Shown here one piece after another: positions 36,772 to 45,416 of a stretch of 64,000 nucleotides of DNA. A model generated the notes under the pieces. It worked only from the letters and a program-made list of their open reading frames with translations, ran no database searches and had not been told where the DNA came from. The translations under genes were made by a program, and so were the position numbers. The stretch covers positions 1 through 64,000 of the forward strand of contig NZ_BMVU01000013.1 in NCBI RefSeq assembly GCF_014650875.1, given 5' to 3'. The stretch is from Streptomyces minutiscleroticus (GTDB lineage: Bacteria > Actinomycetota > Actinomycetes > Streptomycetales > Streptomycetaceae). Position 1 is the stretch's first letter. The number at the start of each line of letters is the position of its first letter.

Positions 36772-37665
36772 ATGGAAACCGCGCCCGCATTGCGAGCGGT
36801 GGGGCAGATGAGGCCAGGAGACCATCTGTTCCTCGGATACGACAGCGACGAGGAGCGCGACACCGTCCTGTCCGCGTTCCTGCTGGACGGGCTGGCCAGC
36901 GGTCACCGCGGGTTCGTGCTCACGCCGGTGGAGATGCCTGCGGGCCTGGCCCTGACCTTCCTCGAGGCGCACGGCTGCGACATCGAGGACGAGATCGCCG
37001 CCGGGCGCCTGGTGGTCGACGCGCACCTGGCCACTCCCGAGGGACTGTGGGACCTGGACGAGGTGATCCGCCGGGAGGCCCGCCGCGCGGTCGGCGACGG
37101 CTTCCTCGGCCTGCGCGTCAGCATGGAGATCCTGCGCGTGCGGGCGGGCGGCGACCTGAAGTCGCTGCACGACAGCGAACTGCTGCTCGACCCCGTCTTC
37201 GCCTCCCTGCCCGTGCTCGGCATCTGCCAGTACGACCGGCGGGTCTTCGACGAGGGCGAGCTCGCCCCGCTCGACGGGCTGCACCACGGGCGGGTCGCGG
37301 CCGACTCCGTCTGGCAGGACGAGCTGCTGTCCATCACCCGCACCTTCGCCCCGCCCGGCCTGGCCCTGGCCGGCGAGGTCGACGACACCAACGTCACCGC
37401 CATGGCCCGGGCCCTGCACGAGGAGACGGCCCGCGCCCGGGCCCGCGCGGCCGACGCCGCGCGCGCCCGGCTCGACCTGCGCGAACTGCGCTTCATCGAC
37501 GTGGGCGCGCTGCGGCTGCTGGTGTTCTCGGCCCTCGGCCTGTACGCGTCGGGCGGCACGCTCGTCCTGCACGGCGTCGCCCCCTACCTCCAGCGGCTGA
37601 TGCGCGTCGCGGGCTGGGACCGGGTCCCGGGACTGCGCATGGAGACGGCGGCGGGAGGAGCCTGA
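36772..37665 (+). CDS. MEDS-STAS anti-anti-sigma-like protein
   Basis: A 297-residue two-domain protein. Residues about 12-190 are a MEDS sensory domain (DHLFLGYDSDEERDTVLSAFL, then GFVLTPVEMP), named from DcmR-type dichloromethane regulators and bearing a degenerate RecA-like fold. Residues about 210-297 are a STAS domain (LDLRELRFIDVGALRLLV), where the usual phosphorylatable serine before G is replaced by Asp (FIDVGAL). So it may mimic the phosphorylated state, or be regulated only by its MEDS part. ATG 36772 follows GGGAGG. It is coupled to the MEDS-ATPase gene by one-base overlap. Confidence 0.85.
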   Translation: METAPALRAVGQMRPGDHLFLGYDSDEERDTVLSAFLLDGLASGHRGFVLTPVEMPAGLALTFLEAHGCDIEDEIAAGRLVVDAHLATPEGLWDLDEVIRREARRAVGDGFLGLRVSMEILRVRAGGDLKSLHDSELLLDPVFASLPVLGICQYDRRVFDEGELAPLDGLHHGRVAADSVWQDELLSITRTFAPPGLALAGEVDDTNVTAMARALHEETARARARAADAARARLDLRELRFIDVGALRLLVFSALGLYASGGTLVLHGVAPYLQRLMRVAGWDRVPGLRMETAAGGA

Positions 37666-38822
37666 TGACCCGTACCGGGTTCGTGCACCAGGCCCTGTGC
37701 TTCGGTTCGGACGCCGAGTTCCTCGACGGGGCCCGCCCCTTCGTCGACGACGGGCTCGCCGCGGGCGACGCCGTCCTCGCCGTCGTCCGCCCCGGCACCG
37801 CCCGGCTGCTGCGGGAGGCGCTCGGCGGCCGGGCGCGGGAGGTGGAGTTCGCCGACGCCGGTGACTGGTACGGCGCCCCGTCGCGCACCCTCGGCCAGTA
37901 CCACGCCTACTGCGGCCGCCACGGCACGGACGCGGTGGGCGCGCCGCGCCGCGTGCGGATCGTCGGCGAGCCGGTCTGGGAGGGCCGCACCGCCTTCGAG
38001 ACCGGCGAGTGGACGCGCTACGAGTCGCTGCTGAACGTCGCCTTCGCCGACTCGGGCCACTGGATCCTGTGCCCCTACGACGCACGGACGACGCCCGAAG
38101 GCGTCATGCGCACGGCGGGACGTACGCACCCCGAACTCGTCGCCGGCCCGCGGACGCCGGCCGCCGGCACCGAGTACACCGACCCGGCGGAGTTCGCCGC
38201 GGAGTGCGACCTGTCCTGGCCCGCCGGACTGCCCGGCGGCGGTGAGGACCTGTCCTTCTCCCACGGCCGGACGTCCGCCGTGCGCCGCGTCCTCACCACG
38301 TACGCCGGACAGCTCGGCCTGTCCGGCCGGCGGACGCAGGACATGGTGGCGGCGGTGCACGAGGCGGTGAGCAACGCCCTGCGGTTCGGCGGCGGCCAGG
38401 GGGTGCTGCGCCTGCGCGACGACGACACGTACGTGGTCTGCGAGATCGCCGACGCGGGGACGGCGAGCGCCGCCGGGACCGCCCCGTTCCCCGGCCACCT
38501 GCCGCCCGGCGTGCGGGACGTCAGCGGCCACGGCATGTGGGTGGCGCGGCAGTTGAGCGACCTGGCCACCGAGAGGCTGGGGCCGACCGGGTCGGTGGTC
38601 CGCCTGTACTTCCGGCGCGACCCGGCGGCGAGCGGCGGGGACGGGCCGGAGCGCGACGGCCGCGCGGACCGGGCGGGCGGGACCGCGGCGGGGCGCCCGG
38701 CCGGCTCCGGGGACCGGTTCGACCCGGGGGACCCGGGCGTACCGGCCGGTCCGGGGAGCCGGGCGGACCGCGCCGATCAGGACGGCGGAGGAGACCAGGG
38801 GGCCGCGCTGCTGGACCGCTGA
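37665..38822 (+). CDS. MEDS-HATPase anti-sigma-factor-like kinase
   Basis: A 385-residue protein: MEDS domain (about residues 5-165; FVHQALCFGSDAEFLDG), then an RsbW-type ATPase domain (about 195-325) with N-box VAAVHEAVSNALRFGGG and G-box VSGHGMWVARQL, and a disordered Gly/Asp-rich tail. It should bind ATP and either phosphorylate a STAS protein or sequester a sigma factor. The ATG overlaps the stop of the MEDS-STAS gene by one base (TGATG), so the pair is produced together; both having MEDS suggests both sense the same small ligand or each other. Confidence 0.88.
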   Translation: MTRTGFVHQALCFGSDAEFLDGARPFVDDGLAAGDAVLAVVRPGTARLLREALGGRAREVEFADAGDWYGAPSRTLGQYHAYCGRHGTDAVGAPRRVRIVGEPVWEGRTAFETGEWTRYESLLNVAFADSGHWILCPYDARTTPEGVMRTAGRTHPELVAGPRTPAAGTEYTDPAEFAAECDLSWPAGLPGGGEDLSFSHGRTSAVRRVLTTYAGQLGLSGRRTQDMVAAVHEAVSNALRFGGGQGVLRLRDDDTYVVCEIADAGTASAAGTAPFPGHLPPGVRDVSGHGMWVARQLSDLATERLGPTGSVVRLYFRRDPAASGGDGPERDGRADRAGGTAAGRPAGSGDRFDPGDPGVPAGPGSRADRADQDGGGDQGAALLDR

Positions 38823-38825
38823 GAG

Positions 38826-38851
38826 GCCGCGGGCGCCCGTGCGCCCGCGGC
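38826..38851. terminator. Terminator after the MEDS operon
   Basis: GCCGCGGGCGC (38826-38836), loop CCGT, GCGCCCGCGGC (38841-38851): a perfect 11-bp stem four bases after the stop, between convergent genes. Confidence 0.8.
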
Positions 38852-38911
38852 GTTCCGCGTGCCCGGCGCGGCCGGGGCGCCCGCCGCGCCGGTGCCGCCC
38901 CGGCCCCTCCG

Positions 38912-40048
38912 TCACAACACGCTGTAGAGGGCGTCGACCAGCGCCGTCTTGCGCGGGTCGTCGACGATGTGCTGCCCCATGCGGTTCATCACGTACCCCA
39001 GGGAGACGCCCGCCTCCGGGTCGGCCAGTCCGCAGGAGCCGCCGGCGCCGTCGTGCCCGAAGGCGCGGGGATTGGGCCCGTAGGAGCCGGCGGCCCCGCT
39101 CAGCCACACGCCGAGCGCCACCTCCGTCTCCCGCCCGAGGCCCGCGCCGAGGACCAGGTCCAGGGAGCTGCCCTGCCCCTCCCGCACCCGCTCGGCCGCC
39201 TCGGGCGACAGCACCCGGTGCCCGCCGTACGCGCCCCGCCCGGCGAAGATCCCGTACAGTGCCGCCACCGCGCGCGCCGTGCCGTGGCCGTTGGCGGCCG
39301 GGATCTCCGCGGCCCGCCACGCCGGGCTGTTCGCCGCGGCCGCGCCCGTCGGGGGGTTGGCCAGCGCCGCCACGAACAGGGGCGACAGCTCGCCGGGGGC
39401 CGCCGCGGGCCGCTGCTGCACCAGTTCCGCGGCCCGTCCCGCCTCCGCCTCCGGCAGCCCGACCGTGAAGTCGATCCCCAGCGGACCCGTCACCTCGCGC
39501 TCCAGGAACGCGCCCGGCAGCAGCCCCGACACCCGCCGCACCACCTCGCCCACCAGGAAGCCGTACGTCAGCGCGTGGTAGCCGGACCGCGTCCCCGGCT
39601 CCCACCACGGCTCCTCCGCCGCGAGCCGCCCGGTGACCTCGTCCCAGTCGTAGAACTGCTCCAGCGAGAGCGGTTCGCGCAGTCCGGCCAGGCCCGCCCG
39701 GTGCGACAGCAGGTGCCGTACGAGCACGGCCCCCTTGCCCGCCGCGGCGAACTCCGGCCAGTACGCGGCCACGGGCGCGTCGAGGTCCAGCAGGCCCCGG
39801 TCGGCCAGGACGTGCGCGCACAGGGCCGTCGGGCCCTTGGTCGTCGACCAGACGTTGACCAGCGTGTCCCGCTCCCAGGGCCGGGTGCGCGCCGCGTCCG
39901 CCCAGCCGCCCCACAGGTCGACCACCGTCCGGCCGTCCAGCGTGACGGAGACCGCCGCGCCCAGCTCGTCCCGGTCGCGGAAGTTCTCCTCGAACGCGGT
40001 GCGCACCGCCGCGAACCGTTCCTCGCAGTGCCCCTGCACCTGGACCAT
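38912..40048 (-). CDS. Beta-lactamase-fold serine hydrolase (EstB/class C-like)
   Basis: A 378-residue enzyme of the class C beta-lactamase/DD-peptidase superfamily. The catalytic SxxK is S68-T-T-K71 (VWSTTKGP), the tyrosine motif is YHALTYG around 157, and HDGAGGS near 335 is the HxG-type third motif. Without a signal peptide it is cytoplasmic, which fits esterases (EstB type) rather than cell-wall or antibiotic enzymes. ATG 40048 follows GGAGGC; longer readings add a Pro/Arg-rich stretch that looks non-coding. Confidence 0.88.
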   Translation of the reverse strand: MVQVQGHCEERFAAVRTAFEENFRDRDELGAAVSVTLDGRTVVDLWGGWADAARTRPWERDTLVNVWSTTKGPTALCAHVLADRGLLDLDAPVAAYWPEFAAAGKGAVLVRHLLSHRAGLAGLREPLSLEQFYDWDEVTGRLAAEEPWWEPGTRSGYHALTYGFLVGEVVRRVSGLLPGAFLEREVTGPLGIDFTVGLPEAEAGRAAELVQQRPAAAPGELSPLFVAALANPPTGAAAANSPAWRAAEIPAANGHGTARAVAALYGIFAGRGAYGGHRVLSPEAAERVREGQGSSLDLVLGAGLGRETEVALGVWLSGAAGSYGPNPRAFGHDGAGGSCGLADPEAGVSLGYVMNRMGQHIVDDPRKTALVDALYSVL

Positions 40049-40578
40049 GAAGCCTCCGTCGTCGCCCGCCGAGAAGCCGGGCGCCCGTGCGGAACGGCCC
40101 GGCCTCCCCGAACGTACCGACCGGTCGGACCGGATGGAAGGAGGGGAGGGGGAGGAAAGGGCGGCGCGAGGGCACGGAGGGGCCGGGGCGTGCCCGTCGT
40201 CGACGTCCGTGATCCGTCCGGCCGTCATCGTGCGCTCTCCCCGCCGTCACCCAAGGCCCCTACGCTGCGCCTTGGTCGGCGGATGAGACAGGGGAGGCGC
40301 GGGGACGGGCGAGGGCTCCGGTGCGCGCGGGAACCGCGGAGCCGCCGGCGGACCCGGCGTACGGGACCGGCACCGGCACCGCCCCCACGCGGGAGGAGGC
40401 GCGGCAGCGCGTCCCCCTCCCCGCCGGCAGGCACGCCGGCGTGGTGTCGGCCGACCGGTGCCCGCCGCCCGGGGTCCCGTCCTCGGCCGTGCCCCGGGGC
40501 GTGGCGGGCCGACCCGCCCCGGGGTCCCGGCCGTGCGCACCGCCACCGGCCGGGGCCCCGGGCGCGCGGACCGCCCGC
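40049..40578. other. 530-base gap without a convincing gene
   Basis: Both flanking genes are leftward, so this holds the promoter of the serine hydrolase and the 3' trailer of the esterase. It is highly GC-rich with runs such as CCGGCACCGGCACCGCC; no ribosome site with a coherent frame is seen on either strand. TACGCT near 40261 with no gene at the right distance was not accepted as a promoter. Confidence 0.4.
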
Positions 40579-41544
40579 TCACAGGCGCGCGGCCAGCCAG
40601 CGCAGCTTCACCGCCTCCTGGTGCGGTCCGCCGCCCTCGTGGTCGTTGAAGTCGTACACCTCGATCGCCTTGTCCTCGCCGGCCCAGGCGTTGAACGCCG
40701 CGAACACCGTCGACGGCGGGCACGTCTGGTCCTCCAGCGCCGTGGAGAACAGGGCGGGCGCCCGGCCGCGCGCGGCGAAGTGCACCCCGTCGAAGTACGC
40801 CAGCGTCCGCATGACCCGCTCGGTGCGGCCGCGGTGCGTCTTCAGATAGTCGCCGATCTCCCGGTACGGCGGGCGGTCGGTGAGCGTCGTGGCGCGCGGG
40901 TAGTCGCACAGGAACGGCACGTCGGGCGCGACCGCGGCCAGGTCGGGGACCAGCCCGCCGACCGCGACGGCGATGCCGCCGCCCTGGCTGGTCCCGCTGA
41001 CGGCCGTGCGCGCGGCGTCGACCAGCGGGTGCGCGCGGGCCGCCTCCACGGCCCGCACCCCGTCGGTGAACAGCCGCCGGTAGTAGTAGCTCTCGGGGTC
41101 CTCGACGCCCCGCGTCATGAACCCCGGGTACGCGGGCGCGCTGCCCACCGGGTCGGGGGTGTCGCCGCCGCCCCACGCGCTGCCCTGGCCCCGGGTGTCC
41201 ATCACGAAGTGGGCGCGGCCCGTCGACGCCCACAGCAGGTGGGTGTGCGGCAGGCCGCGGCCGCCGCCGTAGCCGACGAACTCCACGACCGCCGGCAGCG
41301 GCCGGGCCGTGCCCGCGGGCAGCACCAGCCAGCCCTTGACCGGGTGCCCGCCGAAGCCCGCGAAGGTCACGTCGAACACCTCGACCGTCGACAGGCCCGT
41401 CTCCACCGGCTCGAACCGCGCGTCCAGGTCGTGCGCGCGCGCCTCCTGGAGCGTCTTGGCCCAGAACGCGTCGAAGTCCTCGGGCTCGACGGAGTCGCTG
41501 CGGCGGTTCCTGAGCTGGTCGAGGGGCAGGTCGAACAGGGCCAT
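40579..41544 (-). CDS. Acetylxylan esterase / cephalosporin-C deacetylase family (CE7)
   Basis: A 321-residue alpha/beta hydrolase of carbohydrate esterase family 7. The signature features are FVGYGGGRG (oxyanion), DTRGQGSAW (conserved RGQ), and the nucleophile S186 in GTSQGGG; the catalytic Asp (FSTALEDQTCPP) and His (NDHEGG) near the C-terminus are present. It removes acetyl groups from short xylo-oligosaccharides or other small esters, in the cytoplasm since there is no signal peptide. ATG 41544 follows GAAGG. No xylan genes are adjacent. Confidence 0.93.
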   Translation of the reverse strand: MALFDLPLDQLRNRRSDSVEPEDFDAFWAKTLQEARAHDLDARFEPVETGLSTVEVFDVTFAGFGGHPVKGWLVLPAGTARPLPAVVEFVGYGGGRGLPHTHLLWASTGRAHFVMDTRGQGSAWGGGDTPDPVGSAPAYPGFMTRGVEDPESYYYRRLFTDGVRAVEAARAHPLVDAARTAVSGTSQGGGIAVAVGGLVPDLAAVAPDVPFLCDYPRATTLTDRPPYREIGDYLKTHRGRTERVMRTLAYFDGVHFAARGRAPALFSTALEDQTCPPSTVFAAFNAWAGEDKAIEVYDFNDHEGGGPHQEAVKLRWLAARL

Positions 41545-41754
41545 GACGGACCGCCTTCGGGTGCGGGACTGCGGGTGATCACACCGTACGGCGGTGGTCC
41601 GGCGGGCCGCCAGATCGCGTCCGGCCGCCGGGTACGGGGCACCGCGGACGGCAGTGTCCGGACGGTGCGTCCTGGTGCGCGCGGGGCGGGAGCAGCACCG
41701 GAACCACCGCCGCCGGAGTCGCGACGGGCCGCTGCCACGGACCCCGCGAACGGA

Positions 41755-41760
41755 TACGGT
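41755..41760 (+). promoter_or_regulatory. -10-like box upstream of sensor kinase, next to spaced half-sites
   Basis: TACGGT lies 49 bases before the kinase start. Just upstream GGGCCG (41726-41731) and CGGACC (41738-41743) are the two halves of the palindrome found at other promoters of this island, but separated by six bases rather than two, so binding is doubtful. Confidence 0.3.
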
Positions 41761-41809
41761 GAGGAGTCGAGTGCGGACGCTCCGCAGGCGTTCGCGGGTG
41801 GAGGACCGC

Positions 41810-43552
41810 ATGGGTGGGGACGGGCGCACGCGCGCGGAACAGGTGCCGAAACTGCGACTCGACGAGCTGCTGGAGGAGCTCCAGGGGCGCATCGAGGCGG
41901 TGCGCGGCACCCGCGACCGGCTGCAGGGCCTCCTGGAGGCCGTCCTCGCGGTGGGCGGCGAGCTGGACCTGGCCCAGGTGCTGCGCCGGATCGTCGAGGC
42001 CGCGACCGTCCTCGTCGACGCCGAGTACGGCGCGCTGGGCGTCATCGGGCAGCAGCGGCGGCTCGACCAGTTCGTGCCCGTGGGCATCGGCGAGGGGACG
42101 CGGGCCCTGATCGGCGACCTGCCGTCCGGACACGGACTGCTCGGCGAGCTGATCCGCAACCCCGAGGCGCTGCGGCTGCCCGAACTGTCCGCCCACCCGG
42201 CCTCGTCGGGCTTCCCCGCGCACCACCCGCCGATGCACACCTTCCTCGGCGTGCCCATCCGGGTGCGCGACAGCGTCTTCGGCAACCTCTACCTGACCGA
42301 GAAACGCGGCGGAGGGGAGTTCGACCCCGAGGACGAGGCCGTGCTCGCCGCCCTCGCCGTCGCGGCCGGGGTCGCCATCGAGAACGCCCGGCTGTACGAG
42401 CAGGTCCGGCTGCGGGAGCGGTGGCTGGAGGCCGGCGCCGAGGTGACCAGCGGACTGCTGTCGGGGGTGCCCGAGGCGGACGTGCTGGAGGTGATGCTGG
42501 AGCGGGCGCGTGAGATCACCGCGGCCGACCTCGGCGTCATCCACCTGGTCGGCGAGGACACGAACCGGCTGCGCGGCGCGCTGGCGACCGGCCACCGCGC
42601 CGATCGGCACCTCGACCTCGAACTGCCCGTGGAGGGCACCCTCGCGGGCGCCGCCCTGATCGCCGGCACCCTCGTCTCCACGGCCGACGTGCGCAAGGAC
42701 CCCCGCGTCTCCTACGGTCCGGACCGGTGGGACGGCCTCGGCCCCGCCGTGGCCGTGCCCCTGGGCACCGGCGACGGCCTGCGCAGCGTCCTTCTGCTGG
42801 CGCGCGGCGCGGGCCGCCCGCCCTTCACGGACGTCGACACCATCCCGCTCCTGGGCTTCGCCGGGCAGGCGGGCGTCGCCATGGAACTGGCGGAGCGGCG
42901 GCGCGACGCCGAGCAGATGAGCCTGCTGGAGGACCGCGACCGCATCGCCCGCGACCTGCACGACCTGGCCATCCAGCGGCTGTTCGCGACCGGCATGACG
43001 CTGCAGAGCACCCAGCGGTTCGTGCAGCACCCGCAGGCGGCCGAACGGCTGGGCCGGGCCGTCGACGACCTCGACACCACCATCAAGATCATCAGGTCCA
43101 CCATCTTCGGGCTGCGCGTCCACGACAACCCCGCCACCGGACTGCGCGGCAGCGTGGTGCGCACCTTGGAGGAGGCGGCGGCCGTGCTGGGCTTCACCCC
43201 GGCGCTGCGCATGGAGGGGCTGCTCGACGTCGACGTGCCGCCGGACGTCGCCGCGGACGCCGTGACCGTGGTGGGGGAGGCGCTCACCAACGTGGCCCGG
43301 CACGCCGGGGCCGCCACCGCGGAGGTGACGGTCGCCGCGCGGGACGGCCGGCTCACGCTCACCGTCACCGACGACGGCCGCGGCATGCCGGCCGCCGGGG
43401 GCCGCCGCAGCGGCCTGCGCAACTGCGCCGAGCGCGCCGCCCGTCTGGGCGGCGTCCTGACGGTGGGCCCCGCCGAGGGCGCGGGCACACGGCTGGAGTG
43501 GTGGGTGCCGCTGGACCAGGGGACGGGGGGACCGTCCTCCGGCGGGGCGTAG
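41810..43552 (+). CDS. DevS/OsdK-like GAF-domain sensor histidine kinase
   Basis: A 580-residue cytoplasmic kinase: two GAF domains (about 60-205 and 225-372), a HisKA_3 dimerisation helix with the phosphoacceptor H384 in RDLHDLAIQ, and a HATPase domain (about 470-570) with N-box GEALTNVARHA and DDGRG. This is the build of mycobacterial DevS/DosT and Streptomyces OsdK, whose first GAF binds heme to sense O2, NO or CO; whether heme is bound here is not visible, but GAF1 has several His candidates in HPASSGFPAHHPPMH. GGAGGA at 41800 sets ATG 41810. The cognate regulator is probably the NarL-type protein encoded convergently at 44006. Confidence 0.92.
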   Translation: MGGDGRTRAEQVPKLRLDELLEELQGRIEAVRGTRDRLQGLLEAVLAVGGELDLAQVLRRIVEAATVLVDAEYGALGVIGQQRRLDQFVPVGIGEGTRALIGDLPSGHGLLGELIRNPEALRLPELSAHPASSGFPAHHPPMHTFLGVPIRVRDSVFGNLYLTEKRGGGEFDPEDEAVLAALAVAAGVAIENARLYEQVRLRERWLEAGAEVTSGLLSGVPEADVLEVMLERAREITAADLGVIHLVGEDTNRLRGALATGHRADRHLDLELPVEGTLAGAALIAGTLVSTADVRKDPRVSYGPDRWDGLGPAVAVPLGTGDGLRSVLLLARGAGRPPFTDVDTIPLLGFAGQAGVAMELAERRRDAEQMSLLEDRDRIARDLHDLAIQRLFATGMTLQSTQRFVQHPQAAERLGRAVDDLDTTIKIIRSTIFGLRVHDNPATGLRGSVVRTLEEAAAVLGFTPALRMEGLLDVDVPPDVAADAVTVVGEALTNVARHAGAATAEVTVAARDGRLTLTVTDDGRGMPAAGGRRSGLRNCAERAARLGGVLTVGPAEGAGTRLEWWVPLDQGTGGPSSGGA

Positions 43553-43569
43553 CCGCACGACCCGGCGGG

Positions 43570-43638
43570 GCACGACCGTACGACACGGCGGGGCACGACC
43601 GTACGACACGGCGGGGCACGACCGTACGACACGGCGGG
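43570..43638. repeat. Three perfect 23-bp tandem repeats
   Basis: GCACGACCGTACGACACGGCGGG-type units begin at 43570, 43593 and 43616, preceded by a partial copy directly after the kinase stop. No gene is present. Confidence 0.85.
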
Positions 43639-43850
43639 GCGGGATGCGCGGTGTTGTGCGACGGGCGGACGCCCGGCGTTCGCGGCGCGGCCTGCCGCCT
43701 TGCCGTACTACGACCCACCGCCCCGCGACGCGACCCGGCCCACCGGCTCGGCGCCCCGCGGCCCGGTCCGGAGTTCCGCGGCTCGGATGGCGGCTGCCCG
43801 GCCCGACGGCCTCACGGTCCGGATGCCAGACGCCCGGCCCGGCGCTCCGC

Positions 43851-43955
43851 GGCTCGGGCGGGAGTGGCCCGGCCCGGCGTTTCGCGGCTCGGGCGGGAGT
43901 GGCCCGGCCCGGCGTTTCGCGGCTCGGGCGGGAGTGGCCCGGCCCGGCGTTTCGC
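43851..43955. repeat. Three perfect 35-bp tandem repeats
   Basis: Identical 35-base units start at 43851, 43886 and 43921, each beginning GGCTCGGGCGGGAGTGG and ending GGCGTTTCGC. Two imperfect 20-base units (GGTCGGCCCGACGGTC) follow to about 43995. The whole 43553-44005 gap between kinase and regulator holds only such repeats. Confidence 0.88.
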
Positions 43956-44005
43956 GGTCGGCCCGACGGTCTCATGGTCGGCCCGACGGTCCCACGGTCC
44001 GGGGG

Positions 44006-44722
44006 TCAGACGCCCGGCCGGTGCGTCGAGGGAGGCAGTTGCGCGGCGATCACCGCCGCCTGGATGCGGCGTTCCACGCCCAGCTTCGACAGCAGACGCG
44101 AGATGCCGTTCTTCACGGTCTTCTCGGAGAGGTAGAGCCGCTTGCCGATCTGACGGTTGGTCAGTCCCTCGCCGATCAGCACCAGGAGCTCCCGCTCCCG
44201 CTCCGACAGGCCCGCGAGGCGCGCGTCCTCGGGTGCCTGCGCCGCGCTGTCCGGACCGCGCAGCGTGCTCATCAGCCGCGCCGTGGTCGCGGGGTCGAGC
44301 ATCGACTGGCCGGAGGCGACCGTGCGGACCGCCGACACCAGGTCGGACCCCTTGATCTGCTTCAGGACGTACCCCGACGCCCCGGCCATGATCGCGTCCA
44401 GCAGGGCGTCGTCGTCGTCGAACGACGTCAGCATCAGACAGGCCAGCCGCGGCATCCGGGACCGCAGTTCGCGGCAGACGCTGATCCCGTCGCCGTCCGG
44501 CAGTCGTACGTCGAGGACGGCCACGTCCGGGCGCAGCGCCGGCCCCCGCGCCAGCGCCTGCTCGCCGGTCGCCGCCTCCCCGACCACCTCCATGTCGGGC
44601 TCGGCGTCCAGCAGGTCGTGCAGTCCCCGGCGGACCACCTCGTGGTCGTCGAGCAGGAACACCCGGACGGCGCCGCCGGTACCGCCGGGCGCGGGTACGG
44701 ACGCGGGAACAGCTTCGGGCAT
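44006..44722 (-). CDS. NarL/DevR-type response regulator (OsdR-like)
   Basis: A 238-residue regulator. The receiver domain (about 20-140) has the acidic pair DDH and phosphoacceptor D71 in VLDVRLPDG; the C-terminal LuxR HTH (about 165-228) has LSERERELLVLIGEGLTNRQIG and LSEKTVKNGISRLLSKLGV. This resembles DevR/DosR, which controls dormancy genes under low oxygen, and OsdR of Streptomyces. The N-terminal 18 residues are a Pro/Ala extension. ATG 44722 follows AGGGGG. A palindrome upstream (44789-44804) suggests autoregulation. Confidence 0.93.
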   Translation of the reverse strand: MPEAVPASVPAPGGTGGAVRVFLLDDHEVVRRGLHDLLDAEPDMEVVGEAATGEQALARGPALRPDVAVLDVRLPDGDGISVCRELRSRMPRLACLMLTSFDDDDALLDAIMAGASGYVLKQIKGSDLVSAVRTVASGQSMLDPATTARLMSTLRGPDSAAQAPEDARLAGLSERERELLVLIGEGLTNRQIGKRLYLSEKTVKNGISRLLSKLGVERRIQAAVIAAQLPPSTHRPGV

Positions 44723-44788
44723 CGTCAAGACCCCCTGGGACTCGGCGGGTTCCCGGTCGATCCTGGCGCACGGGCGGCCGGCGCCGAC

Positions 44789-44804
44789 AGGGCCGAACGG
44801 CCCC
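44789..44804. promoter_or_regulatory. Putative DevR/OsdR box upstream of response regulator
   Basis: AGGGCCGAACGGCCCC contains GGGCCG-AA-CGGCCC, a perfect palindrome with an AA centre 68-83 bases before the regulator start, between the two leftward genes. The same motif occurs at 45401-45416 and 46278-46291. Confidence 0.65.
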
Positions 44805-44824
44805 TTCGGCGCCCGCGGCACCGC

Positions 44825-45331
44825 TCACCTCCCCGCGGCACCGCCGCCGCAGGGCGCGTACGCGTCGAGCAGGCGCGAGCGCGCGGCGTGCAGCCGGCGG
44901 GCGAGCACCTGCCCGGCCCACCGACCGACCGCCGTGCCGAGGTCCGGGTCCGACCGGCACAGCAGCCGTACGGCCGGCCCGTCGAACCGGTGCGCGCGCA
45001 CGGGGCCCAGCGCCACCGCGCCCGGCTGCCACGAGGCGGGCGGGAACAGCCAGGACCAGCCGACGAGTTCGCCGGGCCCCAGGGTCGCGACGACCGCGGG
45101 CGGGCGGCCCGGCATCCGCATGTCGAGGGCGACGGTCCCGCTGCGGACGACCCAGAAGCGGTCGGCGCGCCCGTCCTCCGCACAGATCCGCGCGCCCGGC
45201 GGGAACGACACGTCGTGCGCCAGCCGCAGCAGCCTGCGGCGGTGCTCCTCGGTCAGCGTCCGCGCCGCCCCCGGTGCCGCCGGTGCCGTCGGCGTCGTCC
45301 GTGCGGCCGTCCCGTTCGTCGTCGCGGTCAT
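44825..45331 (-). CDS. Cyclic-nucleotide-binding-domain protein without HTH
   Basis: A 168-residue Crp/Fnr-type sensor domain standing alone. Residues about 28-140 form the beta-roll (SFPPGARICAEDGRADRFWVVRSGTVAL, with the barrel glycine GELVGWSWLFPP in place of the usual PGE phosphate cassette), followed by a helical end (RRLHAARSRLLDAYA) and no DNA-binding domain. Such single-domain proteins are typical of actinobacterial dormancy islands and may modulate partner proteins by binding cAMP or another ligand. ATG 45331 follows AAGGGA. A palindrome of the island type lies 70 bases upstream. Confidence 0.85.
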   Translation of the reverse strand: MTATTNGTAARTTPTAPAAPGAARTLTEEHRRRLLRLAHDVSFPPGARICAEDGRADRFWVVRSGTVALDMRMPGRPPAVVATLGPGELVGWSWLFPPASWQPGAVALGPVRAHRFDGPAVRLLCRSDPDLGTAVGRWAGQVLARRLHAARSRLLDAYAPCGGGAAGR

Positions 45332-45400
45332 GCCGGTCCCTTTTCCCGAGGATCCCCGCCGTGCCGTTCCAGCATCCGCGGCCGGTGGCGCGGAGCGGCA

Positions 45401-45416
45401 GGGGCCGACCGGCCCC
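45401..45416. promoter_or_regulatory. Putative DevR/OsdR box upstream of cNMP-binding gene
   Basis: GGGGCCG-AC-CGGCCCC, a perfect palindrome with seven-base arms around AC, 70-85 bases before the start of the cNMP-binding gene. Confidence 0.65.

Noticed and set aside
43570..43955. CRISPR array or replication iterons between kinase and regulator
   Set aside because: Repeats are head-to-tail without unique spacers, and no replication gene or AT-rich origin is present.
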